NCBI RefSeq assembly: GCF_000215975.1
Contig: NC_015682.1
Span: 124,001 to 188,000, forward strand
DNA length: 64,000 bases
Reading direction: 5' to 3'
Origin: Thermodesulfobacterium geofontis OPF15
GTDB taxonomy: Bacteria > Desulfobacterota > Thermodesulfobacteria > Thermodesulfobacteriales > Thermodesulfobacteriaceae
The position numbers and the translations under genes were made by a program. Positions 1 to 8,992 of the stretch are shown piece by piece; the first letter of the stretch is position 1, and each line of letters begins with the position of its first letter. The notes below the pieces were generated by a model. The model was given only the letters and a program-made list of their open reading frames with translations, ran no database searches and was not told where the DNA came from.

Positions 1-37
1 GTTTTTCTTCAATTTTTTCTAAAGAAAAAGACTGCAT
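1..37 (-). CDS. Partial gene downstream of recA, function unknown
   Basis: An ATG on the minus strand at 37 opens a frame that runs off the left edge with no stop (12 complete codons, MQSFSLEKIEEK). It begins 2 bp after the recA stop codon, so it is probably translated with recA. RecX or another recA-linked gene is common at this place, but twelve residues are too few to identify it. Confidence 0.5.
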   Translation of the reverse strand, partial: MQSFSLEKIEEK

Positions 38-39
38 TT

Positions 40-1113
40 TTATTTTGCTTCTTTAAGAATCTTTTCTTGAAAAGGCATATTTTCTAATAATGGTAATCCT
101 GCTAATTCTCTTATTCTTCTTTCTATTTCTTGAGCTAAATCTTTCCTCTCTTTAAGAAGTTTTCTCACACTTTCTCTTCCTTGTCCTAACCTTTCTTCTT
201 TTCCATCAAATTTATAAGTATACCAAGCCCCACTTCTTTCAATAATCCCCATAGCTAATCCAAGATCAATTAATTCTGCTTCTTTAGAAATTCCTTCTCC
301 AAAGTAAATATCAAATTCAACTTCTTTAAAAGGTGGAGCAAGTTTATTCTTAACAATTTTTACTTTTACTCTATGACCTAAGGTTTCTGATCCTTCTTTT
401 ATAGTAGAAATTTTCTTTATTTCTAATCTTAAGGAAGCAAAAAATTTAAGTGCCATGCCTCCAGGTGTAGTCTCAGGAGGTCCCCCAAAGGTATTTATTC
501 CTATTTTCATACGAGTTTGATTTATAAAAACTACAGCAGTATTACTTTTAGAAATAGCAGATGTCAACTTTCTCATAGCTTTTGACATAAGACGAGCCTG
601 AGATCCTACTTGTTGATCTTCCATTTCCCCTTCTAATTCTGCTTTTGGAACAAGAGCAGCTACAGAATCTACGACTACAATATCAACTGCTCCACTTCTT
701 ATTAAGATTTCTGCAATATCTAAAGCTTCTTCTCCTGTAGTTGGTTGAGAGATAAGTAAATCTTCAACCTTTACACCCAATTTTTTAGCATAATTCACAT
801 CGAGAGCATGTTCTGCATCGATAAAAGCTGCAACTCCTCCCAATTTTTGAGCGGAAGCTACCATATGAAGAGCTAAGGTAGTTTTTCCAGAAGCCTCTGC
901 TCCGTAAATTTCAGTAATCCTACCTCTTGGTATTCCACCAATTCCTGTTGCAATATCAAGACTTAATGAACCTGTTGGAATGGTGCTTACTTCAATCTTT
1001 TTTTCACTCTCCCCTAAACGCATTATTGAACCTTTCCCAAATTGCTTTTCAATCTGGGAAATAGCTGCTTCTATAGCTTTTTTCTTATCAAACTCTTTTT
1101 CTACCATTTTCAT
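40..1113 (-). CDS. recA: Recombinase RecA
   Basis: RecA forms the ATP-dependent filament on single-stranded DNA that drives homologous recombination and SOS induction. The 357-aa length is normal. The P-loop at residues 71-79 reads GAEASGKTT, where most RecA proteins have GPESSGKTT or GPEASGKTT. The Walker B segment ([10 protein letters not shown]) and the loop-2 region (NQTRMKIG, then [11 protein letters not shown]) are intact. The start follows a strong AGGAGGGG site 8 bp upstream. A second ATG lies two codons in, but the first fits the spacing. A TTGACT/TATGGT promoter lies upstream. It is divergent from rlmE, and the next minus-strand gene starts 2 bp after its stop. Confidence 0.98.
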   Translation of the reverse strand: MKMVEKEFDKKKAIEAAISQIEKQFGKGSIMRLGESEKKIEVSTIPTGSLSLDIATGIGGIPRGRITEIYGAEASGKTTLALHMVASAQKLGGVAAFIDAEHALDVNYAKKLGVKVEDLLISQPTTGEEALDIAEILIRSGAVDIVVVDSVAALVPKAELEGEMEDQQVGSQARLMSKAMRKLTSAISKSNTAVVFINQTRMKIGINTFGGPPETTPGGMALKFFASLRLEIKKISTIKEGSETLGHRVKVKIVKNKLAPPFKEVEFDIYFGEGISKEAELIDLGLAMGIIERSGAWYTYKFDGKEERLGQGRESVRKLLKERKDLAQEIERRIRELAGLPLLENMPFQEKILKEAK

Positions 1114-1152
1114 AAATTTCCCCTCCTAAAAATTTAAGTTATTTTAAATCAT

Positions 1153-1181
1153 ACCATAAAAATTCTTCATTAAAAAGTCAA
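1153..1181 (-). promoter_or_regulatory. Putative sigma-70 promoter of recA
   Basis: On the minus strand a TTGACT -35 (1176-1181) is separated by 17 bp from TATGGT (1153-1158), about 40 bp before the recA start. A second possible -10, TATGAT, lies just downstream but at a 22-bp spacing. No SOS box was recognised. Confidence 0.5.
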
Positions 1182-1183
1182 GT

Positions 1184-1212
1184 TTGGTTTTATTAAATGT
1201 AAATAGTAAAAT
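1184..1212 (+). promoter_or_regulatory. Putative promoter of the rlmE operon, possibly giving a leaderless mRNA
   Basis: TTGGTT (1184-1189), 17 bp, TAAAAT (1207-1212). The -10 ends 8 bp before the rlmE ATG and no Shine-Dalgarno sequence lies between, so transcription would start about at the start codon. Confidence 0.4.
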
Positions 1213-1220
1213 AAAAAATT

Positions 1221-1829
1221 ATGGAAAAAAATCCTTGGTTTGATAAATGGGCTAAAAAGGCTAAAGAAAAGGGATATCCTGCTCGCTCTGTATTTAAACT
1301 TATGGAAATACAAGAAAAATACAAAATCATTCAAAAGGGAGATATAGTTTTAGATTTAGGAGCATCTCCTGGATCATGGTCTAAATATGCTTTAAGTATT
1401 GTGGGAGAAAAAGGAAAAGTGATTGGGATTGATATCTTACCTATAAAAATAAGCCATCCTAATTTTTATTTTCTTCAAAAAGATGTTTTTGAATTAGAAG
1501 AAAATGATTTTAAAAACTTGGGAATAGAAAAGGTTGATGTCCTCTTAAGCGATATGGCACCAAAAACAACAGGAGATAAATTCGGAGATCATGTGAGATC
1601 TGTGAGACTTGCTGAAAAAGCTTTAGAAATAGCAAAAAATTATTTAAAAGAAGGTGGTTCTTTTGTAGTAAAGGTTTTTGAAGGAGAAAAAATACCTATT
1701 TTAAAAAGGCAAATTGAAAAATACTTCAAAAGTGTTAAATTTTTTAAACCTAAAAGCTCAAGAAAAGAAAGTAAAGAAATTTTTATTATAGCTCAAGGAT
1801 TTAAAAAATACCTTTTAAAAAGGGGATAG
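1221..1829 (+). CDS. rlmE: 23S rRNA 2'-O-methyltransferase RlmE (FtsJ/RrmJ family)
   Basis: This family methylates the ribose of U2552 in 23S rRNA using S-adenosylmethionine, late in assembly of the large subunit. The 202-aa protein has the SAM-binding motif DLGASPGSW (residues 45-53) and the K-D-K-E catalytic tetrad expected for FtsJ enzymes, placed here at K26, D111, K151 and E186. It is the first gene of a plus-strand run reaching to about 9 kb, and the SbcD-like gene begins 1 bp after its stop. No ribosome binding site is visible before the ATG. Confidence 0.93.
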   Translation: MEKNPWFDKWAKKAKEKGYPARSVFKLMEIQEKYKIIQKGDIVLDLGASPGSWSKYALSIVGEKGKVIGIDILPIKISHPNFYFLQKDVFELEENDFKNLGIEKVDVLLSDMAPKTTGDKFGDHVRSVRLAEKALEIAKNYLKEGGSFVVKVFEGEKIPILKRQIEKYFKSVKFFKPKSSRKESKEIFIIAQGFKKYLLKRG

Positions 1830-1830
1830 A

Positions 1831-3042
1831 TTGAAAATTCTTCATTCCTCAGATTGGCATTTAGGGAAAAGTTTATTTGGAAAAAAATTAATAGATGAAC
1901 AGGCACTCTTTTTTGAAAAAACTTTTTTCCCTTTGGTAAAGGATGTAAAACCTGATATTTTGATAATTACAGGAGATATAATCGATAAACCAAATCCTGA
2001 TCTGGAAACTTTAAAACTTCTTTCTGAAATTCTTTTCTGGTTATTTAAAGAAAAAATCCCCTCTCTGTTTATTCTCGGAAATCATGATTCCAAAAGAATT
2101 ACTTTATTTAAGGAATTTTTAAAACAAAATTATTTATATATGATTGATAATCTTTATCATTTTAAAGCTCCCTTTATTTGGGAAGATGAAAAGGGTGAAA
2201 AAATTTATTTTTACATTTTACCCTATCTTCCTCTTTATGAATTTAAGGAAAATATTGAAATATTTTGGGGAAAGGAAAATAAAATTGTTGTAGATTTTTT
2301 TGTTAAAAAATCTCAACTTCTTTTAAAAGACTTAGTAGAGCTCCTTTTAAATTTAACTAAAGATAATTTTTATAGACCTGCTATAGCTCTTGGACATTTT
2401 GCAATAGAAAAAGGGATCTTTACTGGAGAAGAAATATCTCTTAAATTTATGGGTTTAGAAGAGGTATTTCCTTTGGAACTTTTTAAAAATTTTGATTTTC
2501 TTCTTTTAGGACATCTTCATAGACTTCAAAAGGTATCTTCAAAGGTTTTTTATTCTGGATCTATCCTTCCTTATAGTTTTGAAGAATCGGTTCACAAAAA
2601 GGGAGTTTGGTTTTTTGAAATAAAAAATAGTGTATTAGTAAAGGAAGAACCTATTTATCTTTCCCCATCCTTTGAAATGAAAATTGTAAAAGGTTATTTT
2701 AAGGATTTAATAAACTCTCCTAAGGATGAAGCTTATATAAAGATAATCCTAAAAGACGAAGAACCTGTTTTACATCCCTTTGAAAGATTAAAAACCGTTT
2801 TTCCTAATCTTTTATTATTAGAATATGAAGATAAAAAAACAGAAATTTCTTCTTTTAGTAAGGATTTTATAATGGAAGAATTTTTAGAAAGCAAAAAAAT
2901 GGAACTGAATGAGGAAGAGCTTTTTAAAAAATTTTACAAATATATAGAAGAAAAGGAGATCGAAGATAAATTATTTGAAGCTTTCAAAAAGTATTTAAAA
3001 GAATTTAAAGAAAACCAAAAGGAGGTGAAATCATGGCCATAA
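1831..3042 (+). CDS. sbcD: SbcD/Mre11-like DNA exonuclease (metallophosphoesterase)
   Basis: SbcD is the nuclease subunit of the SbcCD complex, which cuts DNA hairpins and protein-blocked ends. The 403-aa protein carries the calcineurin-type metal ligands in order: DWH (8-10), GDIID (48-52), GNHD (83-86), a GH at 188-189 and GHLH (227-230). The chosen start is TTG at 1831, with a GGGGAT ribosome binding site inside the end of rlmE. An SbcC partner is not in the window, so the pairing is unproven. The 3' end overlaps dapB by 10 bp, which suggests translational coupling. Confidence 0.85.
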   Translation: MKILHSSDWHLGKSLFGKKLIDEQALFFEKTFFPLVKDVKPDILIITGDIIDKPNPDLETLKLLSEILFWLFKEKIPSLFILGNHDSKRITLFKEFLKQNYLYMIDNLYHFKAPFIWEDEKGEKIYFYILPYLPLYEFKENIEIFWGKENKIVVDFFVKKSQLLLKDLVELLLNLTKDNFYRPAIALGHFAIEKGIFTGEEISLKFMGLEEVFPLELFKNFDFLLLGHLHRLQKVSSKVFYSGSILPYSFEESVHKKGVWFFEIKNSVLVKEEPIYLSPSFEMKIVKGYFKDLINSPKDEAYIKIILKDEEPVLHPFERLKTVFPNLLLLEYEDKKTEISSFSKDFIMEEFLESKKMELNEEELFKKFYKYIEEKEIEDKLFEAFKKYLKEFKENQKEVKSWP

Positions 3043-3845
3043 AAGCTATAGTAGCAGGTGCTGCAGGAAGAATGGGTAAAACTATTATTAATTTAATATT
3101 TCAAAATCCGCAAATAGATCTGATTGCTGCTTTTGAACATCCTGAAAATCCTGCAGTAGGAAGGGATGTAGGAGAAGTAGTAGGACTTCCTAAAACAGGA
3201 ATAATAGTTGAAGATTCCTTAGAGAAAGTTATAGAAAAAGGTGATGTAATTATTGATTTTACTTTTCACAAAGCCTCTTTAGAACATGCAAGAATAAATG
3301 CTAAATATGGAAAAGCTATGGTAATTGGAACAACCGGTTTTTCTAAAGAGGAGCTTGCTGAGGTTCACGAGCTTGCTAAAAAACATTTTCCTTTGGTTCA
3401 AGACTATAATATGAGTATGGGAGTTAATCTTTTAGTAAAATTGGTTGAATTAACTGCTAAAGTGCTTTCTGAAGGTTATGACATAGAAATAATTGAAGCT
3501 CATCATAGAATGAAAAAGGATGCTCCAAGTGGAACAGCTTTAAAACTTGCTAATGCCATAGCTACTGTTCTTGGGAGATCTGATAAAGATTTCAGATTCT
3601 GCAGAGAAGGTATCATAGGAGAAAGAAAAGAAACAGAGATCGGAATACAAACTATAAGAGGAGGAGATATAGTAGGAGAACATACAGTTCTTTTTGCAGG
3701 AATTGGAGAAAGAATAGAACTTACCCATAGAGCTAGTAGTCGTGAAACCTTTGCTCGTGGAGCACTTAAGGCTGCTTTATGGGTTGTAGGAAAACCTCCC
3801 GGAGTTTATAATATGCATGATGTTTTAGGTTTAAAAAACTTATAA
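3033..3845 (+). CDS. dapB: 4-hydroxy-tetrahydrodipicolinate reductase
   Basis: DapB makes tetrahydrodipicolinate with NAD(P)H in the diaminopimelate and lysine pathway. The 270-aa length is normal. The dinucleotide-binding loop is GAAGRMG (residues 9-15). The catalytic region HHRMKKDAPSGTA (157-169) supplies the histidine pair and the lysine that bind and protonate the substrate. AAGGAGGTG lies 6-8 bp before the ATG, inside the end of the SbcD-like gene. Neighbouring murI also feeds peptidoglycan precursor synthesis. Confidence 0.97.
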   Translation: MAIKAIVAGAAGRMGKTIINLIFQNPQIDLIAAFEHPENPAVGRDVGEVVGLPKTGIIVEDSLEKVIEKGDVIIDFTFHKASLEHARINAKYGKAMVIGTTGFSKEELAEVHELAKKHFPLVQDYNMSMGVNLLVKLVELTAKVLSEGYDIEIIEAHHRMKKDAPSGTALKLANAIATVLGRSDKDFRFCREGIIGERKETEIGIQTIRGGDIVGEHTVLFAGIGERIELTHRASSRETFARGALKAALWVVGKPPGVYNMHDVLGLKNL

Positions 3846-3858
3846 ATTTTGGGAATCT

Positions 3859-4644
3859 ATGGAAGAAAAAACTTGCCCTTCAGCTGAATTATTTTTTAAA
3901 AGAGAATTTAAAAAACATACAGGAATAAAGGATATTCGTTTTGTCTTAGCTATCGGGAGTGGTAAAGGTGGTGTAGGAAAAACAACAGTTTCTGCTATTT
4001 TATCCCTTGCTCTAAAAAAAGCTGGCTATTTAGTAGGAGTTTTTGATCTTGATTTTTATGGACCAAATTTACATCTTGTATTAGGTGTCAATAAAAAACC
4101 TATGGTAGAATTTGGAAAAATTAAACCTGTAAGTTCTGATAATATAAAAATTTTAAGTTTAGCTTTAATGATTGCAGAGAAAGAGCCTATCTTTATGAGA
4201 GGTCTTATGGCTTCTAAATTGCTTCAGGAACTTCTTCAAAAGGTAGAATGGGGTCCCCTTGATTTTCTAATTCTTGATTTACCTCCTGGCACAGGGGATA
4301 TATTTCTTACCATGCTTGATTTTTTTAATCCTGAAGGATTTATATTAATAACCACTCCACATAAATTAGCTCTTTCAGATGCAAAAAGAACCCTTTCTAT
4401 CCTAAAAGAAAAAATGGTTCCTATTTTGGGAGTAGTTAAAAATATGGCTGATTTTTTTGAAGATGAAACCTCCTTTCAAGATTTTTTGAATGAGCAAAAA
4501 TTAAATGTTTTATTTGAAATCCCTGTATTAAAAGAGCTTTCAAAAACAGAAAATTTAACAGAAGTTTTTGAATCTTCTGAAAAACAAAAATTTTTAGAAA
4601 CCATTGCTGAAAAGGTGCTTGATAAAGTTTTTAGAATTAAGTAA
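3859..4644 (+). CDS. Mrp/NBP35-type P-loop ATPase lacking the CxxC motif
   Basis: The 261-aa protein belongs to the Mrp/ApbC/NBP35 branch of MinD-like ATPases, which usually carry and deliver iron-sulfur clusters. The deviant Walker A is GSGKGGVGKTT (33-43), switch I is around DLDFYGPN, and DLPPGTGD (140-147) is typical of Mrp. Mrp proteins normally have NMSYF followed by CPxC in the C-terminal third. Here that place reads NMADFFED (195-202) and the protein has a single cysteine (C6), so the usual bridging cluster site is absent. It lies between dapB and a DUF364 gene, 5 bp upstream of the latter. It may be an ATPase repurposed for other metal work. Confidence 0.85.
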   Translation: MEEKTCPSAELFFKREFKKHTGIKDIRFVLAIGSGKGGVGKTTVSAILSLALKKAGYLVGVFDLDFYGPNLHLVLGVNKKPMVEFGKIKPVSSDNIKILSLALMIAEKEPIFMRGLMASKLLQELLQKVEWGPLDFLILDLPPGTGDIFLTMLDFFNPEGFILITTPHKLALSDAKRTLSILKEKMVPILGVVKNMADFFEDETSFQDFLNEQKLNVLFEIPVLKELSKTENLTEVFESSEKQKFLETIAEKVLDKVFRIK

Positions 4645-4649
4645 TATTG

Positions 4650-5408
4650 ATGGCTTATACAGATATTTATAAAAATTTAGTAGAAGCTGGTCTTTCTTTA
4701 GCAAGAGCAAAAAGACTAAAAAGGGTTTGTGTGGGAATTCATTATACTATGGTTGAAATTGAAAGAGGAGGTGTAGGTTTAGCCTATACCTTCTTGCAAG
4801 AAGTAAAAAAATGTTGTGAATTGAGAAACGAAATTACTTTTTGGAAAAGCTCTGCAGATATGGTAGTAAAAGGTTATTTATCAGGCAATCCTATAGAAGA
4901 AGTGATCGGTCTTGCTACTATAAATGCTGTTTTTAACCATAAAAAAGACTTTTTAAAAGATGCTATTCCTGGAGATGTATTTTCAGAAATTAAGTTAAAC
5001 AGTAAAGATGAGATTTTAATGATTGGATATTTTGAACCTCTTTTCAAAAAACTTGAAGGAAAAGTAGAAAAAATTTGGGTAATAGATAAACCCCTTGAAG
5101 AAACAAGTTTAAAGATTTCTGATATAAGTGATAAAATAAAATTAGCTATAATAACATCTTCAACCTTAGTAAATAAAACGCTCCACTCAGTTTTAGAAAA
5201 TTTGGAAAGTGTTCCTGAAATCCTTTTAATAGGTCCTACAACTCCTTTAAATCCTGAAGTATTTAGATTTACACCTATAACATGGCTTTGTGGAAGTATA
5301 GTAAGAGATCCTGAACTTTTATTTAGAATGGTTTGCGAAGGAAAGGGAGCAACTTCTTTCTTTAAAAGTGGTGTTCTTGAAAAGATCAATATAAGGGTTA
5401 AAAAATGA
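4650..5408 (+). CDS. DUF4213/DUF364 family protein, putative heavy-metal chelation domain
   Basis: The 252-aa product has the two-part layout of the DUF4213 plus DUF364 family: an N-terminal region with the GNPIEEVIGLATINA motif and a Rossmann-like C-terminal half with IGPTTPLNP. Such proteins are often placed near metal or cofactor genes and are proposed to bind metals; no activity is established. The preferred start is ATG at 4650, since a TTG directly before it offers nothing better. No clear Shine-Dalgarno is present. It follows the Mrp-like ATPase by 5 bp and its stop overlaps the next ATG by 4 bp. Confidence 0.75.
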   Translation: MAYTDIYKNLVEAGLSLARAKRLKRVCVGIHYTMVEIERGGVGLAYTFLQEVKKCCELRNEITFWKSSADMVVKGYLSGNPIEEVIGLATINAVFNHKKDFLKDAIPGDVFSEIKLNSKDEILMIGYFEPLFKKLEGKVEKIWVIDKPLEETSLKISDISDKIKLAIITSSTLVNKTLHSVLENLESVPEILLIGPTTPLNPEVFRFTPITWLCGSIVRDPELLFRMVCEGKGATSFFKSGVLEKINIRVKK

Positions 5409-5698
5409 ATAAATTAAAATACCTTAGTTCTCAATATCTTTTACCTTTTTTCTTATGGATACTTTTAAGTTTTAGATTCTATCCTTCAGATATCTCAAAA
5501 ACCCTTCTTCATTCAGGAAAAATTTTTATAGGTTGTGGTCTTTATGGATTAGGAATGACTATAATAATTAATGGACTTTTAACAAAATTTGCTAAAAAAA
5601 CTTTGACCAGAGATAGCTTTATCAAAATTGCCCTTTGGTTAGCTGTAATTACTGCTTTGGCTGCAAGTCTTGAATTTTATTTTGGATTGAGAAAGTGA
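5405..5698 (+). CDS. Small membrane protein, function unknown
   Basis: A 97-aa protein, not recognised. About three hydrophobic segments are visible: residues about 10-24, 40-60 and 74-92. The charged loop KFAKKTLTRD lies between the second and third. It overlaps the DUF364 gene by 4 bp (ATGA) and its stop overlaps the murI GTG start, so it is clearly part of the same transcript. Confidence 0.65.
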   Translation: MNKLKYLSSQYLLPFFLWILLSFRFYPSDISKTLLHSGKIFIGCGLYGLGMTIIINGLLTKFAKKTLTRDSFIKIALWLAVITALAASLEFYFGLRK

Positions 5699-6486
5699 TT
5701 GGTATATTTGATTCTGGTCTTGGTGGTTTAACAGTTGTAAAGGAAATATTAAATAAGTTACCTCAATATAAAATCATTTATTTTGGTGATACTGCAAGAA
5801 CTCCCTATGGAACTAAAAGCGCAGAAACGGTAAAACGTTATGCCATAGAAAATACTAAATTTTTATTGGAAAGGGGTGCCAAAATTATTGTAGTTGCTTG
5901 TCACACTGTATCAAGTACAGCTATACCTGTTCTTAAAGAAAAATTCCCAAATATACCCTTTTTTGAAGTAGTAACTCCTTCATTTAAAAAGGCTTTAAAA
6001 CTTACTAAAAATAAAAAAATTGGTCTTATAGGAACAAGAACTACTGTTGAAAGTGGAATCTATGATCAATTGTTTTCTCAAGCTGATTCTGAAATAAAAT
6101 TATATTCAAATCCAGCCCCTCTTCTTGTTCCACTTATTGAAGAAGGTTGGCTAAAAAAACCAGAAACAAGAAAAATTGTTAAAAAATACTTAATTCCTCT
6201 TAAAATGAAAGGAATTGACACCCTTATTTTAGGGTGTACCCATTATCCATTAATAAAGAAAGTTATTCAAGAAAAAGCAGGAAAAAGGATTAAACTTGTT
6301 GATCCTTCGGAAGAGATAGCTTTAGAAGTGAAAAATTTCATTGAAAATACTCCAGAATTAGCTAAGGAACTTCAAGAAAATGGTGAACCAGAAATTTATG
6401 TTTCAGATATTACTCCCAATTTTGAAAAAATTGCTAAATTATTTTTAGGAAGACCTATAAAATTAAAAAAAGTAAATTTAGAATGA
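5695..6486 (+). CDS. murI: Glutamate racemase
   Basis: MurI interconverts L- and D-glutamate for peptidoglycan. The 263-aa protein starts at GTG 5695 (IGIFDSGLGG), overlapping the previous gene by 4 bp. The two catalytic cysteines are C69 in VVACHTVSS and C181 in LGCTHYP. In most racemases the first motif is ACNTAS; here histidine replaces the asparagine at position 70. D6 and S7 of the substrate pocket and the PYGTKS loop are present. Length and both cysteines support an active enzyme. Confidence 0.93.
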   Translation: MIGIFDSGLGGLTVVKEILNKLPQYKIIYFGDTARTPYGTKSAETVKRYAIENTKFLLERGAKIIVVACHTVSSTAIPVLKEKFPNIPFFEVVTPSFKKALKLTKNKKIGLIGTRTTVESGIYDQLFSQADSEIKLYSNPAPLLVPLIEEGWLKKPETRKIVKKYLIPLKMKGIDTLILGCTHYPLIKKVIQEKAGKRIKLVDPSEEIALEVKNFIENTPELAKELQENGEPEIYVSDITPNFEKIAKLFLGRPIKLKKVNLE

Positions 6487-7682
6487 GGCAGAATATGGGA
6501 TACATTGTTGAAATGGGAGAAATTTATTTAGCTGGAAATTATAAAAGAGAAAAACTTGCATTTGTAAAAGGCTCTGGAACAAGATTATTTACTGAAGACG
6601 GTGAAGAATATTTAGATTTTACTTCAGGAATAGCAGTTTGCAATCTTGGGCATGCAAATCAAGAACTAATAAAAGAATTAAATACTCAAGCAGAGCTTCT
6701 TTGGCATACTTCAAATCTTTATTATGTTTCACCTCAAGCTAAACTTGCTAAAAAACTCGTAGAACTTTCCTTTGCAGAGAAGGTATTCTTTGCTAATAGT
6801 GGTGCTGAGGCAATAGAAGCTGGGCTTAAACTTGCAAGAAGATGGGCTTATGAAAATTTTGGAAAAGAAAAAAATCAATTTATAGCTCTTGAAAATTCCT
6901 TTCACGGAAGAACTTATGGAGCCTTATCTGTAACGGGTCAACCTAAGTATTGGGAAGGCTTTGAGCCTTTACTTCCTGGAATTATCTTTATTCCACCAAA
7001 TGATAAAAAGGCATTATCTGCCTCCTTCAATGAAAAAGTCTGTGCTATTATTTTAGAGCCTATTCAAGGAGAAGGAGGGGTCTACCCTTTAGATAAAGAA
7101 TTTGTAGAGCTTGCAAAGGAACTCTGTCAAAAATATAATGCCCTTCTTATCTTTGATGAAGTTCAGACAGGAATAGGAAGGACTGGCAAACTTTTTGCAT
7201 ATGAACATTTTGGGGTTGAACCAGATATTATGTGCCTTGCTAAAGCTCTTGCTAATGGCCTTCCTCTTTCAGCTATGCTTGCTAAGGAAAAAGTAATGAG
7301 TGCTTTTAAACCAGGAACTCATGCCTCAACCTTTGGAGGAAATCCCTTAGCTTGCGCAGTTGCTTTAAAAGTGCTTGAAATAGTAAGTAATCCCTCTTTT
7401 TTAAAAGAAGTTGATTTAAAAGGAAGAATTTTAAAAGAAAAATTAGAAAAAATTAGAAAAGAAAGACCTGACCTCATAAAAGAAGTGAGGGGATTGGGAC
7501 TCCTTATAGGAATAGAATTTAACATTTCTGCTGAAAAAATATATCAAAAACTTCTTGAAAAAAAGATTTTAGTTACTCAACCTAAACCAAATGTTATAAG
7601 ACTTTCTCCTCCTTTAATCATTACTTACAGGGAGATAGACTTTTTTATGGAAACTTTTAAAGAAATTATTACAGTTCTTTAA
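6483..7682 (+). CDS. argD: Acetylornithine aminotransferase (class III PLP enzyme)
   Basis: ArgD transfers the amino group between N-acetylornithine and 2-oxoglutarate in arginine synthesis, and often also serves the lysine branch as DapC. The 399-aa fold type I enzyme has NSGAEA (105-110), the FHGRTYGALS segment, DEVQTG (225-230) and the PLP lysine K254 in CLAKALANG. The first ATG (6483) overlaps murI by 4 bp. A GAGG sits 6 bp before a later ATG at 6495, so the start could be four codons downstream. Ornithine or 4-aminobutyrate aminotransferase is possible, but the length and motifs favour ArgD. Confidence 0.9.
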   Translation: MRQNMGYIVEMGEIYLAGNYKREKLAFVKGSGTRLFTEDGEEYLDFTSGIAVCNLGHANQELIKELNTQAELLWHTSNLYYVSPQAKLAKKLVELSFAEKVFFANSGAEAIEAGLKLARRWAYENFGKEKNQFIALENSFHGRTYGALSVTGQPKYWEGFEPLLPGIIFIPPNDKKALSASFNEKVCAIILEPIQGEGGVYPLDKEFVELAKELCQKYNALLIFDEVQTGIGRTGKLFAYEHFGVEPDIMCLAKALANGLPLSAMLAKEKVMSAFKPGTHASTFGGNPLACAVALKVLEIVSNPSFLKEVDLKGRILKEKLEKIRKERPDLIKEVRGLGLLIGIEFNISAEKIYQKLLEKKILVTQPKPNVIRLSPPLIITYREIDFFMETFKEIITVL

Positions 7683-8992
7683 TGAATTTTTGTTTAACCA
7701 TATTTGATCTTAAAGAAAATCGCTATAGCATAAATGCACTCCTTTCTGCCTTGGAAAAAGAAATTCTTATTGAAGAAATACCCATTTATTTTTTTAAAAA
7801 TAAATCAGCTCTTTTAAAAGGAGTTGAAGAACTTTTAGAAAAATTTGAAAAAATAATAATTGCCTTTTCTTTTTTTACAACCCAACTCTGGGATATAAAT
7901 GATGTTATAAAAACTCTTCAAAAAACTTTTGCATCTAAAAGAAAAAAACTAATTTTAATTGCAGGAGGACCTCATCCTACAGGAGATATAAAGGGTGTTT
8001 TAAATTGGGGATTTGATTTTGTTTTTACTGGTGAAGCAGAAAAAAGTTTCTCAGAATTTATAAGAACTTTAAAATTTAGGGAAAATTTTTCACAAGTAAA
8101 AGGCTTAGCCTATTTAAATGAAAATAAAGAATTTATTTATACAGGTAAATCGGAAAAAATAAATTTAAATTCTTATCCACCCTTTTCTCTAAAACTAAAC
8201 CGGTTAAATCCTATTGAAATTACAAGAGGCTGTCCTTTTGGATGCTATTTCTGTCAAACACCAAGAATTTTTGGAAAAAAAGTAAGACATAGGAGCATAG
8301 AAAATATATTAAAATATGTAGAACTTTTATTAGAAAGAGGCATTAAAGATTTTAGATTTATTACTCCTAATGCTTTTAGTTACGGATCTATTGATGGAAA
8401 AACTTTAAATTTAGAAGCTTTAGAAACTCTTTTAAAAGAACTTCATCAACTTGTTAACCCAATGGGAGGGAGAATATTTTTTGGCTCCTTTCCTTCTGAA
8501 GTAAGACCAGAACATGTTACTGAAGAGACTGTAAATCTTGTAAAGAAGTATGCAAATAACGATAATTTAGTTATAGGAGCTCAATCAGGAAGTGATAGAA
8601 TCTTAAAACTTTGTAAAAGAGGACATACTGTAGAAGATATATATAGAGCTGTAAAATTAACTATTAAAGCTGGTCTTAAAGCTAAGGTTGATTTTATTTT
8701 CGGATTGCCTGAAGAGAAAAAAGAAGATATAAAAGAAACTATAAAAGTAATGGAAGATCTTGCCAAAATGGGAGCCATTATTCATGCCCATACCTTTATG
8801 CCCCTTCCTCAAACTCCCTTTGTTAAAAAAAAGCCAGGTAAAATTGATTTAGACCTTTTAAAGACTATAAATAAACTTCTTGGAAAAGGACTTCTTTTTG
8901 GAGATTGGAAAATTCAAGAAGAACTTGCAGAAAAAATTTATAGATATTTTCAAACAGGTAAAATTGAAGAATGTATTAAGAATAGCATTTAA
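7682..8992 (+). CDS. B12-binding domain/radical SAM protein (resembles the MJ_1487 family)
   Basis: The 436-aa protein has an N-terminal cobalamin-binding-like region (about 1-150) and a radical SAM core with the CxxxCxxC cluster motif at C184, C188 and C191 (RGCPFGCYFCQTPRIFG). GAQSGSDRILKLCKRGH and the downstream FGLPEEKKEDI are typical of the TIM barrel. The combination resembles the MJ_1487 family, whose substrate is unknown. The start codon shares its A with the argD stop. It converges on a minus-strand gene with a 4-bp overlap. Confidence 0.85.
   Translation: MNFCLTIFDLKENRYSINALLSALEKEILIEEIPIYFFKNKSALLKGVEELLEKFEKIIIAFSFFTTQLWDINDVIKTLQKTFASKRKKLILIAGGPHPTGDIKGVLNWGFDFVFTGEAEKSFSEFIRTLKFRENFSQVKGLAYLNENKEFIYTGKSEKINLNSYPPFSLKLNRLNPIEITRGCPFGCYFCQTPRIFGKKVRHRSIENILKYVELLLERGIKDFRFITPNAFSYGSIDGKTLNLEALETLLKELHQLVNPMGGRIFFGSFPSEVRPEHVTEETVNLVKKYANNDNLVIGAQSGSDRILKLCKRGHTVEDIYRAVKLTIKAGLKAKVDFIFGLPEEKKEDIKETIKVMEDLAKMGAIIHAHTFMPLPQTPFVKKKPGKIDLDLLKTINKLLGKGLLFGDWKIQEELAEKIYRYFQTGKIEECIKNSI

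Noticed and set aside
4874-5389. 171-aa open frame on the minus strand
   Set aside because: It lies fully inside the DUF364 gene and has no ribosome binding site or recognisable motif; it is a shadow of the sense gene.
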